This document shows, one piece after another, positions 1 to 8,118 of a DNA stretch of 64,000 bases (its first letter is position 1; every line of letters begins with the position of its first letter). A program made the position numbers and the translations under genes. The notes beneath the pieces are model-generated. The model searched no databases, was not told where the DNA came from, and saw only the letters and a program-made list of their open reading frames with translations. This DNA is from Actinomadura graeca (lineage in GTDB: Bacteria > Actinomycetota > Actinomycetes > Streptosporangiales > Streptosporangiaceae), in NCBI RefSeq assembly GCF_019175365.1, contig NZ_CP059572.1:2976001-3040000 (forward strand), written 5' to 3'.

Positions 1-18
1 GCCACGGGATCATCCAGG

Positions 19-66
19 CATGTCAGAGCACGTCGAGCACGTCAGCGCACGTCAGCGCATGTCAGA
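19..66. repeat. Short degenerate direct repeats
   Basis: Four or five imperfect copies of a 10-11 bp word resembling GCACGTCAGC follow one another just downstream of the DUF3039 gene. The first 111 bases contain no convincing gene. The role is unknown and the array may be simple sequence drift. Confidence 0.4.
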
Positions 67-111
67 GGCGCTGCGCCCGCTCGGGACGCGGCGCCGGCCG
101 CCGGCCGTCCG

Positions 112-372
112 TCAGTCGTCGCCCTGCTTGCCCGGCTGCATGGATTCGTAGATCTCCTTGCACTCCGGGCAGACGGGGTACTTCTTCGGATCCCGGTTGG
201 GCACCCAGACCTTGCCGCACAGCGCGATCACCGGCGTGCCGGACACCGCGCTCTCGGTGATCTTGGCCTTCTTCACGTAGTGCGCGAACCGCTCGTGGTC
301 ACCGTCACCGTGCGAGAGGTCGGGCCTGACATCACTCTGGGTGTCACTGTCGGGCAGGATCTTCGTACTCAC
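112..372 (-). CDS. DUF3039 domain-containing protein
   Basis: Small soluble actinobacterial protein of unknown function, 86 aa from the preferred start. The conserved core runs from HYVKKAKITES through ALCGKVWVPNRDP to YPVCPECKEIYE. The lone Cys of ALCGKVW and the CPEC pair look like a small zinc-binding site (inference). The open frame reaches a GTG at 381, but TAAGGT at 380-385 sits 7 nt before the GTG at 372, whose product begins VSTKILPDS; I prefer 372, read as a leaderless start. It lies 10 bp downstream of yqgE on the same strand. Family assignment is firm; function is not known. Confidence 0.85.
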   Translation of the reverse strand: MSTKILPDSDTQSDVRPDLSHGDGDHERFAHYVKKAKITESAVSGTPVIALCGKVWVPNRDPKKYPVCPECKEIYESMQPGKQGDD

Positions 373-382
373 GGGATACACC

Positions 383-967
383 TTAGTTCAGCGTCGGGTC
401 CTCGGGAAAAGTGGAGACGAACGCGAGGTCGCCGCCCTGCCGGCGCAGCACCGTCTGCCACAGCCGGTCCGGGTCGCCGGCGAAGACGTCGCCGGCCTCG
501 GCGGGCACCAGGTACCAGGCGCCCTCCTCGATCTCGGAGCGGAGCTGACCGGACGACCATCCGGCGTACCCCGCGAACACCCGCAGCTGCAGCAGCCCGG
601 GCGCCAGCAGCGCGGGCGGCGCGTCCAGGTCCACGAGCCCGACCCTGGACACCTCCACGCCGCCGTCGAGCGCGCGCCAGCCGAGCGGCTCGTCCTCGCC
701 GGGCAGGCGGGCGAGCGCGAGCGCGTTGTCCAGCGCCACCGGCCCGCCCTGGAACACCACCGACGGACCCGTCACCAGCTCGGCCCAGGGAGGCAGCACC
801 TGGTCGACCGGGACCTCGGTCGGCCGGTTGAGGACAACGCCCAGCGTGCCGCCCTCCCTGTCGTGCTCGACCACCAGGACGACGCTGCGCCTGAAGTTGG
901 GATCTTCGAGCTGGGGGGTCGCGACCAGCAGAACCCCCACCCGGATGCCGTCTTCCATGGGCTCCAT
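383..967 (-). CDS. YqgE/AlgH family protein (UPF0301)
   Basis: Protein of about 194 aa matching the YqgE/AlgH fold: GVLLVATPQLEDPNFRRSV near the N-terminus, then GTLGVVLNRPTE, VFQGGPV, and LRVFAGYAGWSSGQL. The biochemical role of the family is not settled; AlgH was linked to alginate regulation in Pseudomonas, which says little here. The frame is open to 1048, but the conserved domain begins at the ATG at 967 or 958; neither has a strong ribosome site. It precedes the DUF3039 gene and is divergent from the surface protein gene at 1130. Confidence 0.88.
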   Translation of the reverse strand: MEPMEDGIRVGVLLVATPQLEDPNFRRSVVLVVEHDREGGTLGVVLNRPTEVPVDQVLPPWAELVTGPSVVFQGGPVALDNALALARLPGEDEPLGWRALDGGVEVSRVGLVDLDAPPALLAPGLLQLRVFAGYAGWSSGQLRSEIEEGAWYLVPAEAGDVFAGDPDRLWQTVLRRQGGDLAFVSTFPEDPTLN

Positions 968-1129
968 GATGCGTTGCGCGGACCCCCGGCGGCACGTCCC
1001 CCCACTCGTTAGCCTGTTACGCATTCCTATCGATGGGGATATCGGCACGAGAAGGACCTAGGTTAAGAATGATCTAGGATAATCGGCCACCCGCTTGGTC
1101 AGCCGCGAAGCGGGCCGGGGAGGAACGCG

Positions 1130-1789
1130 ATGCAGTTGCCCAGGGTCGTCATCGCCGCCGTGTTCTTCGTCATCGCGGCACTGATCGCCGTTCCCGCGCT
1201 GATGAAGGCCACGTCGTCGGAGTCCAGGGCGTCCACGTCCGCGACCCCGACCCCCACGTCCCCGAGCCCGGCGCCCTCCGGCGCCTCGCCGACGCCGACG
1301 AAGGGCAAGCCGTCCCGCTCGCCCAAGCCGCCCGCGTCGACGCGTCCCCTCTCGGCCGACATCGGATCGGTGAGCTGTCCCGGACGTGAGGTGAAGGTCA
1401 CCATCCGCAACACCGGGGGCCAGCGCGAGGACTACGGGATCGAGAAGAACGACGACACCGCCTCCGTCCCGGGTCAGATCGCCGCGCATTCGTCCAGGAC
1501 GGTCACCGTCACCCTCCGGGAGGACCGCCGCACCCGCGTCACGGTCAACTGGGCGAACAAGCAGGTCGAGACGCGGACGCTCCGGGCCGACTGCAAGAAG
1601 TCGGGCGGCGGCGCCGCGCCGCCCGCCTCGCCGCCGCGCAAGCTCCCCCACACCGGACCCGACAACGACGTCCTGTGGGCCCGTGCCGCGACCGGCGGCG
1701 CCATCCTGCTCACCGGAATGATCATCTTCTGGTACGGCGGCATCTGGCCCCGCCGCCGCGAGCGCGTCTTCGCCAAGAAGACCGACTAG
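1130..1789 (+). CDS. Cell-surface protein with LPxTG-type sorting signal
   Basis: 219 aa exported protein. It has an N-terminal hydrophobic segment (about residues 6-24), a low-complexity Ser/Thr/Pro linker (about 28-75), a small beta-rich domain with two Cys (SCPGREVKVTIRN and the later RADCKK), then LPHTGPDND, a second membrane segment and an Arg-rich tail PRRRER. That order is a classic sortase sorting signal, with LPHTG as the cleavage motif. The ATG has a good GGGGAGG ribosome site. No sortase gene lies nearby, so a housekeeping enzyme elsewhere is presumed. The ligand or role of the domain is not recognisable. Confidence 0.8.
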   Translation: MQLPRVVIAAVFFVIAALIAVPALMKATSSESRASTSATPTPTSPSPAPSGASPTPTKGKPSRSPKPPASTRPLSADIGSVSCPGREVKVTIRNTGGQREDYGIEKNDDTASVPGQIAAHSSRTVTVTLREDRRTRVTVNWANKQVETRTLRADCKKSGGGAAPPASPPRKLPHTGPDNDVLWARAATGGAILLTGMIIFWYGGIWPRRRERVFAKKTD

Positions 1790-1858
1790 AAGACCGCGAG
1801 AGCGCCCGGCCGAAGAAGAAGGACCGGCTGAGCGGGAGGCCCGCCCGCCCCGGGGTCG

Positions 1859-3262
1859 CTACGCCTCGGTGCGCGGGCGGCCGCCCGCGGCCTCGCGGAC
1901 GGCGCCCGCGACGCGGTTGCTCACGTCGGGGTGGAAGACGCTCGGGACGATGTAGTTCGGGCCCAGCTCGTCCGCGGTGACGACCTCGGCGAGGGCTTTG
2001 GCCGCCGCCGCGAGCATGTCCTGGGTGACGCCGTCGGCCTGCGCGTCCAGCAGCCCGCGGAAGACGCCCGGGAACGCCAGCACGTTGTTGATCTGGTTGG
2101 GGTAGTCGCTGCGGCCGGTGGCGACCACGGCGGCGTGCTCGCGCGCCTCGTCCGGGGAGACCTCGGGCTCGGGGTTGGCGAGCGCGAACACGATCGCGTC
2201 GTCGGTCATCGTCGCGATGTCGTCGCCGGTCAGGATGCCGGGAGCGGAGACGCCGATGAACACGTCGGCGTCCTTCACCGCGCCGCGCAGGTCGCCCGCG
2301 TAGCCGCCCTCGTTGGTGTGGCCGGCGATCCAGCGGAGCGAGTCGTCCAGGTCGTCGCGGCCCTTGTGGACGGCGCCGCGGTAGTCGCAGACGACGACGT
2401 TCCGGGCGCCCGCGTGCATCAGCAGCTTCAGGATCGCGGTGCCCGCCGCGCCCGCGCCCGCCATCGCGATCCGCACCGCGCCGATGTCCTTGCCGACGAC
2501 GCGCAGCGCGTTCGTCAGCGCGGCGAGCACGCAGATGGCGGTGCCGTGCTGGTCGTCGTGGAAGACGGGGATGTCGAGCAGCTCGCGCAGCCGCGCCTCC
2601 ACCTCGAAGCAGCGCGGGGCGGAGATGTCCTCCAGGTTGATGCCGCCGAAGGCGGGCGCGAGGATCTGGACGGTCCGGACGATCTCGTCGGTGTCCTGGG
2701 TGTCCAGGCAGATCGGCCACGCGTCGATCCCGGCGAACCGCTTGAACAGCGCGGCCTTGCCCTCCATGACCGGCAGGGCGGCCTCCGGGCCGATGTTGCC
2801 GAGGCCGAGCACCGCCGACCCGTCGGTCACCACCGCGACGCTATTGCGCTTGATCGTCAGGCGCCGGACGTCCTCGGGGTTGCGGGCGATGGCGAGCGAG
2901 ACGCGGGCGACGCCGGGCGTGTAGGCCATCGACAGCTCGTCGCGGGTCCGCAGCGGCACCTTGGACTGCATCTCGATCTTGCCGCCGAGGTGCATGAGGA
3001 AGGTGCGGTCGCTGACCTTGTGGATCTTGATGGCGGACATCTTCTCCAGCGCGCCCGCGATGTCCTCGGCGTGCTGGGTGTCACGTGTGGCGATCGTCAC
3101 GTCGATGCGCAGCGTCTCGTGGCCCGCGGTGTTGACGTCGAGGGCCGTGACGATCCCGCCCGCGCTCTCGACCACATGGGTGATCTGGCTGACGGCCTTG
3201 CCGCCGGCCGGGACCTCCAGCCGGACGGTGATGGAATACGACACGCTGGGCACGCTCGCCAC
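1859..3262 (-). CDS. NAD(P)-dependent malic enzyme with N-terminal ACT domain
   Basis: 467 aa cytosolic enzyme catalysing oxidative decarboxylation of malate to pyruvate. Residues about 6-80 form an ACT-like regulatory domain ([12 protein letters not shown]). The catalytic part follows: [23 protein letters not shown] with the general-base Lys region, [14 protein letters not shown] with metal-binding acids, FHDDQHGTA, and a Rossmann motif AGAGAAGTA. Length and ACT fusion fit the bacterial short malic enzymes common in actinobacteria. Start is the GTG at 3262, with GAGGGAG about 9 nt upstream. Cofactor preference cannot be read from sequence with certainty. Confidence 0.93.
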   Translation of the reverse strand: MASVPSVSYSITVRLEVPAGGKAVSQITHVVESAGGIVTALDVNTAGHETLRIDVTIATRDTQHAEDIAGALEKMSAIKIHKVSDRTFLMHLGGKIEMQSKVPLRTRDELSMAYTPGVARVSLAIARNPEDVRRLTIKRNSVAVVTDGSAVLGLGNIGPEAALPVMEGKAALFKRFAGIDAWPICLDTQDTDEIVRTVQILAPAFGGINLEDISAPRCFEVEARLRELLDIPVFHDDQHGTAICVLAALTNALRVVGKDIGAVRIAMAGAGAAGTAILKLLMHAGARNVVVCDYRGAVHKGRDDLDDSLRWIAGHTNEGGYAGDLRGAVKDADVFIGVSAPGILTGDDIATMTDDAIVFALANPEPEVSPDEAREHAAVVATGRSDYPNQINNVLAFPGVFRGLLDAQADGVTQDMLAAAAKALAEVVTADELGPNYIVPSVFHPDVSNRVAGAVREAAGGRPRTEA

Positions 3263-3362
3263 GACACTTGCTCCCTCTGCTACCGGGTACGTCCCTGTCC
3301 CGGCCGTATCGTCCCATGGCGGGACGCGCGTCCGGGGGCCGCGGCCCGGCCTCCCCGGCGGC

Positions 3363-4022
3363 TCAGCACGCCCTCGCCGCGGTGACGACGAGGTCGGCGG
3401 CGGCGGGTGCGGGCAGCCTCGTCGTGTCGATCACGAGGTGATAGAGCCGCGGATCGGCGGGGTCGGCCCCGTAGAAGTGCTTCACGTAGGCCGTGCGGGC
3501 GCGGTCGTTGTCATCGAGCATACGCTCCACATCGCGTCCCGGTGTCCCGCTCCTGTCACCCGGCCCCGGCGTCTCGGCCGCGGCGAGGGCCAGCCGCCGC
3601 TCCCGGGGACCGTCCAGCCGGACGTGGAGCACGTCCGCGCGGTCGGCCAGCACCACCGCGGCCGCCCGTCCGAGCAGCACGCCCCCCTCGCCGTCGGCGG
3701 TCCGGGTGATGAGCTGCTCGGTACGCGCGACGAACTCCTCCGGCGGCACGACCGCCCGGTCGGGCAAGTAGACCTCCATCCCGCCCAGCGCGACGTTCGG
3801 CAGCCGCGCGGCCCCGGCCAGGATGCGGCCGATGCCGCGCTCGGCCCGGCCGTCGTGGGCCAGCGCCTCCTCCAGCGTGCAGCCGATCTCCCCGGCGACG
3901 GTCTCGGGGATGGCGCGGTCGACGAACGGCAGCCCCAGCCGCTCGGCGACGGCGGGCCCCACGGTGCCGCCGCCCGCCCCGAAAGTGGCCGAGATGGTGA
4001 CAACTCGAACGTTCACGTTCAT
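3363..4022 (-). CDS. Cytidylate kinase-like family protein
   Basis: 219 aa P-loop protein beginning MNVNVRVVTISATFGAGGG. The nucleotide-binding loop is GAGGGTVG, glycine-rich without the usual Lys, as in the cytidylate kinase-like group (PF13189) rather than housekeeping Cmk. ERLGLPFVDR follows, as in these proteins, and the C-terminus carries DRARTAYVKHFYG and YHLVIDTTRL, typical of the lid and substrate region. It probably phosphorylates a nucleotide or related small molecule, but the substrate is unknown. The frame is open to 4049; the ATG at 4022 begins the conserved region. It sits between malic enzyme and the thioredoxin gene, all on the minus strand. Confidence 0.82.
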   Translation of the reverse strand: MNVNVRVVTISATFGAGGGTVGPAVAERLGLPFVDRAIPETVAGEIGCTLEEALAHDGRAERGIGRILAGAARLPNVALGGMEVYLPDRAVVPPEEFVARTEQLITRTADGEGGVLLGRAAAVVLADRADVLHVRLDGPRERRLALAAAETPGPGDRSGTPGRDVERMLDDNDRARTAYVKHFYGADPADPRLYHLVIDTTRLPAPAAADLVVTAARAC

Positions 4023-4091
4023 TTCATGCCCGTTCCTGTCCCGGGACAACGCCGGACCGCACGGATCCGGCGGTGGACGCCCCTCGGCCGC

Positions 4092-5048
4092 TCAGAACAG
4101 GGCGGCCTGGAGGGAACGCCGGGCCTTGGCGATCCGCGGGTCCTCCGGGGGCAGGAGGTCGAACAGCGCCAGCAGGTGCTTGCGCGCGGCGTCGCGGTCG
4201 TCGCCCGCGCTGCCCCGGACGGAGGCCAGCAGGCGCGCGAACGCCTCGTCGATCCGTCCCGACACCATCTCGACGTCCGACGCGTTGATCTGCGCCTGGA
4301 CGTCGCCCGGCTTCTCGGCGGCCTCGCGGAGCGCGCGCTCGGCGTCCAGTGACCGCACTCGCAGGCTCAGTTCGGCCAGCCCGAGCCCCTGCTTGGCGTG
4401 CCCGTCGCGCGGGTTCGAGGAGAGGATCCGCTGGAACGCCTCCTTCGCGCCCTCCAGGTCGCCGCTTTGCAGGGCCTCTTCGGCCGCCCCGTACACGGGG
4501 TCGGCACCCTGCTGGCGGGGTTCCTCGCCGACGGGGGCGGGCTGCTGCTCCGCCTCGGCGCCCTCGGGGAGGATCCCCTCCTTGCGCAGCGCGTCGAAGA
4601 GCTGGTCGATGGCCTCGCGCACCTGCGGCTCGGGCGCGGCGCCGTTCAGGAACGGCAGCAGCTGCCCGCCCACGACGACGGCGACGAACGGGATGCCCCG
4701 CACGCCCATCTGCTGCATGTACGCGCCGAGCTGCGGGTTGGCGTCGATGTCGACCTTGGCCAGGACCCACTTGCCGGCCGCCTCGGCGGCGAGCTTCTCC
4801 AGGATGGGGCCGAGCTGCTTGCACGGCCCGCACCACTCGGCCCAGAAATCCACGAGGACGGGAACGGTCTGCGACCTTTCGACGACCTCGGTGTTGAACG
4901 TCTCGTCGGTGACGTCCATGACGTACTGCGCGCCGGCGGCGCCGGACGGCGCACCGCCCTGGGCCTGGCGCTCCTGCTGCTTCCTGGTGGCGGCTTGGCG
5001 GGCCCCCAGGTCAATGGCCCCGTGCAACGAAAAGTCCCGAGAAGGCAT
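4092..5048 (-). CDS. Thioredoxin-TPR co-chaperone (YbbN/CnoX-like)
   Basis: 318 aa cytosolic protein. A thioredoxin domain occupies about residues 41-150 with active site WCGPCK at 72-77 and the cis-Pro loop GIPFVAV. After a Gln/Pro/Glu-rich linker a C-terminal TPR-like helical domain (about 190-318) ends KARRSLQAALF. The family protects proteins during oxidative stress and hands clients to GroEL/DnaK. Unlike E. coli YbbN/CnoX, whose motif lacks one Cys, this protein keeps both Cys and could be redox-active. Start chosen at MPSRDFSLHGAIDLG because that N-terminus is typical of actinobacterial members; the frame is open to 5120. Confidence 0.9.
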   Translation of the reverse strand: MPSRDFSLHGAIDLGARQAATRKQQERQAQGGAPSGAAGAQYVMDVTDETFNTEVVERSQTVPVLVDFWAEWCGPCKQLGPILEKLAAEAAGKWVLAKVDIDANPQLGAYMQQMGVRGIPFVAVVVGGQLLPFLNGAAPEPQVREAIDQLFDALRKEGILPEGAEAEQQPAPVGEEPRQQGADPVYGAAEEALQSGDLEGAKEAFQRILSSNPRDGHAKQGLGLAELSLRVRSLDAERALREAAEKPGDVQAQINASDVEMVSGRIDEAFARLLASVRGSAGDDRDAARKHLLALFDLLPPEDPRIAKARRSLQAALF

Positions 5049-5389
5049 GGGTCCATCCTGCCCCATGACCGCCCCCGCCTGTACGTCCGTCCGCTGCGAG
5101 CGGAGCGCGCCGCCCCGCATGGCGCCCGAGTCGTCCCACTCCCTTCATATCTGCATTAATTGTCCGGCTTTTTCGAATTCCCACGCCGGGCGCCGATGGC
5201 AAAGAATCCAGGTGGGCCACCGTAAAGGCGAAAAGATTGATGACAGCGATCACCAAGCCCGGTTATAGTCACGTCGTCGATGCATCGCGGCACGGCAAAA
5301 CGAGCCCGGGGCCGGGCCATCCGGCACCGTGTGGCAGGGGGAAGCCCGCCGGTGGCCGCGACCGCACGACGAGCAACGGGGGGAAAGAA
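5049..5389. other. Divergent intergenic region, 341 bp
   Basis: Region between the thioredoxin gene (minus) and the ABC gene (plus). It contains an unusually AT-rich patch at about 5140-5290 and the promoter candidate at 5241-5269. The open frame upstream of the ABC gene (from 5237) has no conserved protein sequence and I treat it as untranslated. Confidence 0.6.
5241..5269 (+). promoter_or_regulatory. Sigma70-type promoter candidate for the ABC operon
   Basis: TGACAG at 5241-5246 and TATAGT at 5264-5269 are separated by 17 bp. This is one of the best vegetative-like promoters visible in the window. Transcription would start near 5276, leaving a leader of about 114 nt before the GTG at 5390. 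Confidence 0.6.
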
Positions 5390-6361
5390 GTGATCGCGGA
5401 GCATTCCGCGATCGTGGCCCGAGGAATGGGTGTCCGCCGCAGGGGGCGGTGGCTCCTGCGCCCGGTGACCTTCGGCGTGGCCGAAGGCGTGGTCGGCCTG
5501 GCCGGTCCACCTGGTGTCGGTAAATCCACTCTGCTGGCCACGTTCGCGACCTTGCGCCGGCCGAATGCCGGCGCGCTGCACATTCTCGGGCACGACATCA
5601 CGAACAACGCCGATCTGCGGGCCGCCCGTGCCCTCATCGGCTACCTGCCGGGCGGGCTGTCCCGCGCGGAGAACATGACCGCGGGCGAGTTCGTCGCCTA
5701 CGCGGCCTACTACAAGCGCGCCGGCGCGTCCGCGGCGCGCGACATGGTGCGGCGGCTGGACCTCGCCGATGCCGCCGGCACGGAGCTCTGCCTGCTGCCG
5801 CCCGACGTCCGGCTCCGCGCCGGGATCGCGGCCGCCTGCGTCCACCGTCCTGCCATCGCCCTGCTGGACGACCCGTCCGGGTGGCTCCAGGCCGCCGCCG
5901 GGCCCTGGCCCGGGGGCGGGGGCGACCCGGGCGCGTCCATCACGGCCATGGCGGAGCTGGCTCCGCTGCTCCGCTCCCTCGCGCCCACGGTCGTCGTCAC
6001 CGCGGACGCCGCCGCGACGCTGACCGGCTGGTGCGACCGCCTCCTCACCCTCACCCGCGGCAAGCTGGCCGAGCTCCCCGCCCGCCCGGCCGCCGTCGGC
6101 CGGGGCCGCCTTCCGGCCGGACGCCGCTTGCCCGCCCACCGTGCCGACGCCTCCGCGCCCTGGTCCCCCGCCGCCGTGCAGGGGCCCGCGGTCGCGCCCG
6201 GGCTCGTGGGCACGTCCCGACCTGACAGCGGACCCGAACCGGAGGGCGGACCCGGGGAAGGCCCCTCGCGAGGGCGGCGCCGCCCGGCGCGGCTGGTGTT
6301 CCCGCAGATGGCGCGGCTGCGGGGGGTGCGGGAGCCCGCGCGGAGCGGCGCCGGTGTCTGA
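5390..6361 (+). CDS. Degenerate ABC transporter ATP-binding protein
   Basis: 323 aa. The start is the GTG at 5390, just after GGGGGGAAAG. Walker A is intact (GPPGVGKST, residues 39-47), but the other ATPase elements are altered: the Q-loop Gln is replaced in YLPGG (85-89), the signature LSGGQ is LPPDV (136-140), Walker B ends LLDDP instead of LLDEP, the D-loop region is a Gly/Pro-rich stretch, and the switch His is replaced in VTADAA. A low-complexity Arg/Pro/Gly tail of about 95 residues follows. It may bind but not efficiently hydrolyse ATP. The permease gene overlaps its 3' end by 8 nt. Confidence 0.78.
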   Translation: MIAEHSAIVARGMGVRRRGRWLLRPVTFGVAEGVVGLAGPPGVGKSTLLATFATLRRPNAGALHILGHDITNNADLRAARALIGYLPGGLSRAENMTAGEFVAYAAYYKRAGASAARDMVRRLDLADAAGTELCLLPPDVRLRAGIAAACVHRPAIALLDDPSGWLQAAAGPWPGGGGDPGASITAMAELAPLLRSLAPTVVVTADAAATLTGWCDRLLTLTRGKLAELPARPAAVGRGRLPAGRRLPAHRADASAPWSPAAVQGPAVAPGLVGTSRPDSGPEPEGGPGEGPSRGRRRPARLVFPQMARLRGVREPARSGAGV

Positions 6362-7841
6362 GCTGGGGCGGATCCTCCGGCTGGACGCCCGCCGCGCGGC
6401 CCTGCTCGCCGCGGTGCCGGCGCTCACCGGCGTGGGGGTCGCGGCGGCGGTGCCCTCGCTGGTCGCCTCCGTCGCGTACTGGGACAACTCCGTCGTCACG
6501 CTGCTGAACGCGGTCCGGCTCCTCGGGCCCGCGGCCGCCGGGCTGGCGGCGTGGACGGCCGTCCGGGAGCGTCCCCTGGACTACCTGCGCGACCTCACCA
6601 CCCGCTCCCCCGCGACCGGGGTGCTGTTCGACCTGTTCCTGCTGTCGGCGGCGGCACTGGCCTCTTACGTCGCGGTGACGACGGTGGTGGTCGTCGTGAC
6701 GCTGCTCCAGCAGGACGCGGGCCACCCGCACCCGCTGGGAATGCTCGTGGGAGCCGGAACGCTCGTCCTGCACATCGTGGCGGGCTACCTGTCCGGACGG
6801 GCCGTCCCGCACCGGACCACGACGGCCGTGGTCCTCGTGGTCACCTTCCTGTGGGCGGCCCTGCGCGTCCCAGGGGTGTCATGGCTGAGCCTGCTCCCCC
6901 CGGCCGCGTTCCACCAGCTCCACCTGTTCACGACACTGCGGCCGGCGGTCCTGGTCGAACAGGCCGTCTGGACGGCCGGGGCGACGGGCGCGCTGATCCT
7001 GGGTTACGTCCTGTGGGTCACGCGGCGGCTCGTCCTCGTCCTGCCGCTCGCCCTGTCATTGGGCGCGGTCGCCGCCGCGACGCTGCGCCTGCACGAGTCC
7101 GCGGACGGGGCGGTGGCGCCCGCGTCCGCGCGGCCGGTGTGCCGCGAGTGGCCGCTCACCGTGTGCGTCCATCCGGCGCTGCGGAGCGCGCTGCCGGCAC
7201 TGATGGCCGCCGCGACGCCGCTCGCCGCAAGGCTGGCCGGGACGCCCGGCGCGTTCAGCCGCGTGGTGCAGCGACCGTCGTGGGCGCCCGCGACGGTCGC
7301 GGACGGCGTCGCCACCGTCCACCTGGACGAGACCCTCGCGCGTGGGTACGAGCTACGCGCCGTCAGGGAGATCCGTGACGGCCTGATGGACGCCGGAGCG
7401 TGCGCCGCACCCCGCCGTCCCGGCTCGGACGGCTACAGGGCTCTCGTGGACGCGTGGCTCGTCGGCGAGGAGGTCCCCGCCATCACCGACGCGCGTGTGG
7501 CGCGCCAGTTCGCGTCCTGGGGCGAGAAGCGGCGCCGCGACTGGCTGCGGAAGCATTTCGCGTACTACCGGGCCTGCGCGCTCGGGCCGCAGGACTTCCG
7601 CAACACGTGGAGGACGCTTCCGGTCCTTCTCCCCAAGCGCGCGCGGCCTGCAGCCAGAGGGGTCCACGAACGCCGGAGGAATCAGGCGCGCGCGGTGGCC
7701 TCGCCCGCGGGGGCGGGCTTGGCCCAGAAGTGCTCTACGAAGAACGGCGCGACGGGCAGGACTCCGGCGGCCAGGGCGAGCACGGTGCGCTTGATGTCCC
7801 AGCGGAGCTGCTCCCGGACGAGGAAGACCATCCCGGTGTAG
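6354..7841 (+). CDS. ABC-type multi-pass membrane protein with large C-terminal domain
   Basis: 495 aa, start GTG at 6354 overlapping the ATPase stop, which suggests translational coupling. About seven hydrophobic helices span residues 10-250. A soluble domain of about 240 residues follows, with VCREWPLTVCVHPALR (two Cys, possibly a disulphide if outside), then helices such as ASWGEKRRRDWLRKHF. The layout resembles ABC permeases of actinobacterial peptide or lantibiotic-type systems carrying an uncharacterised extra domain; I cannot name the substrate. The last about 53 codons run antisense through the convergent DUF3817 gene, so the C-terminus is uncommon and worth checking. Confidence 0.72.
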   Translation: MSELGRILRLDARRAALLAAVPALTGVGVAAAVPSLVASVAYWDNSVVTLLNAVRLLGPAAAGLAAWTAVRERPLDYLRDLTTRSPATGVLFDLFLLSAAALASYVAVTTVVVVVTLLQQDAGHPHPLGMLVGAGTLVLHIVAGYLSGRAVPHRTTTAVVLVVTFLWAALRVPGVSWLSLLPPAAFHQLHLFTTLRPAVLVEQAVWTAGATGALILGYVLWVTRRLVLVLPLALSLGAVAAATLRLHESADGAVAPASARPVCREWPLTVCVHPALRSALPALMAAATPLAARLAGTPGAFSRVVQRPSWAPATVADGVATVHLDETLARGYELRAVREIRDGLMDAGACAAPRRPGSDGYRALVDAWLVGEEVPAITDARVARQFASWGEKRRRDWLRKHFAYYRACALGPQDFRNTWRTLPVLLPKRARPAARGVHERRRNQARAVASPAGAGLAQKCSTKNGATGRTPAARASTVRLMSQRSCSRTRKTIPV

Positions 7842-7993
7842 GCGATGAACAGCACTCCGTGGAGGGGACCCATGATCTGCACCGCCACCGGTGCGTCCGC
7901 CATGTACTTCAGCGGCATGGCGATCAGCAGCAGCACCAGGAACGAGACCGCCTCGCCGATGGAGACGACCCGGAACGCACGAACGATGTCCAC
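7682..7993 (-). CDS. DUF3817 domain-containing membrane protein
   Basis: 103 aa integral membrane protein with three predicted helices: VSFLVLLLIAMPLKY, a central IMGPLHGVLFIAYTGMVF, and TVLALAAGVLPVAPFFVEH. The GEAVSFLVLL, PLHGVLF and PFFVEHFW patches match the DUF3817 family, widespread in actinobacteria and of unknown function. It is convergent with, and overlaps by 160 bp, the membrane-protein frame read from the other strand. The conserved family match makes this the more certain gene of the two in the overlap. Confidence 0.88.
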   Translation of the reverse strand: MDIVRAFRVVSIGEAVSFLVLLLIAMPLKYMADAPVAVQIMGPLHGVLFIAYTGMVFLVREQLRWDIKRTVLALAAGVLPVAPFFVEHFWAKPAPAGEATARA

Positions 7994-8055
7994 GCCCCCT
8001 CAACGCGCGTGGGACGCATGAGGTTTCAGTTGCGTCCTATGGCCCTGCTCACAGC

Positions 8056-8083
8056 AGGACGGCGGGATGAGGACGACGGGATG
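8056..8083. repeat. Two 14-bp tandem copies
   Basis: AGGACGGCGGGATG is repeated once with a single change, followed by a third partial copy. It lies between the divergent DUF3817 and DUF4230 genes and could affect promoter spacing, but no factor is known. Confidence 0.4.
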
Positions 8084-8118
8084 AGGTAGGACGGCGCCCG
8101 TCCGGGAATGTCCCGTAC

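Noticed and set aside
5237..5389. N-terminal extension of the degenerate ABC ATPase
   Set aside because: Overlaps the TGACAG/TATAGT promoter candidate, while the GTG at 5390 has a strong ribosome site and the ATPase fold begins after it.
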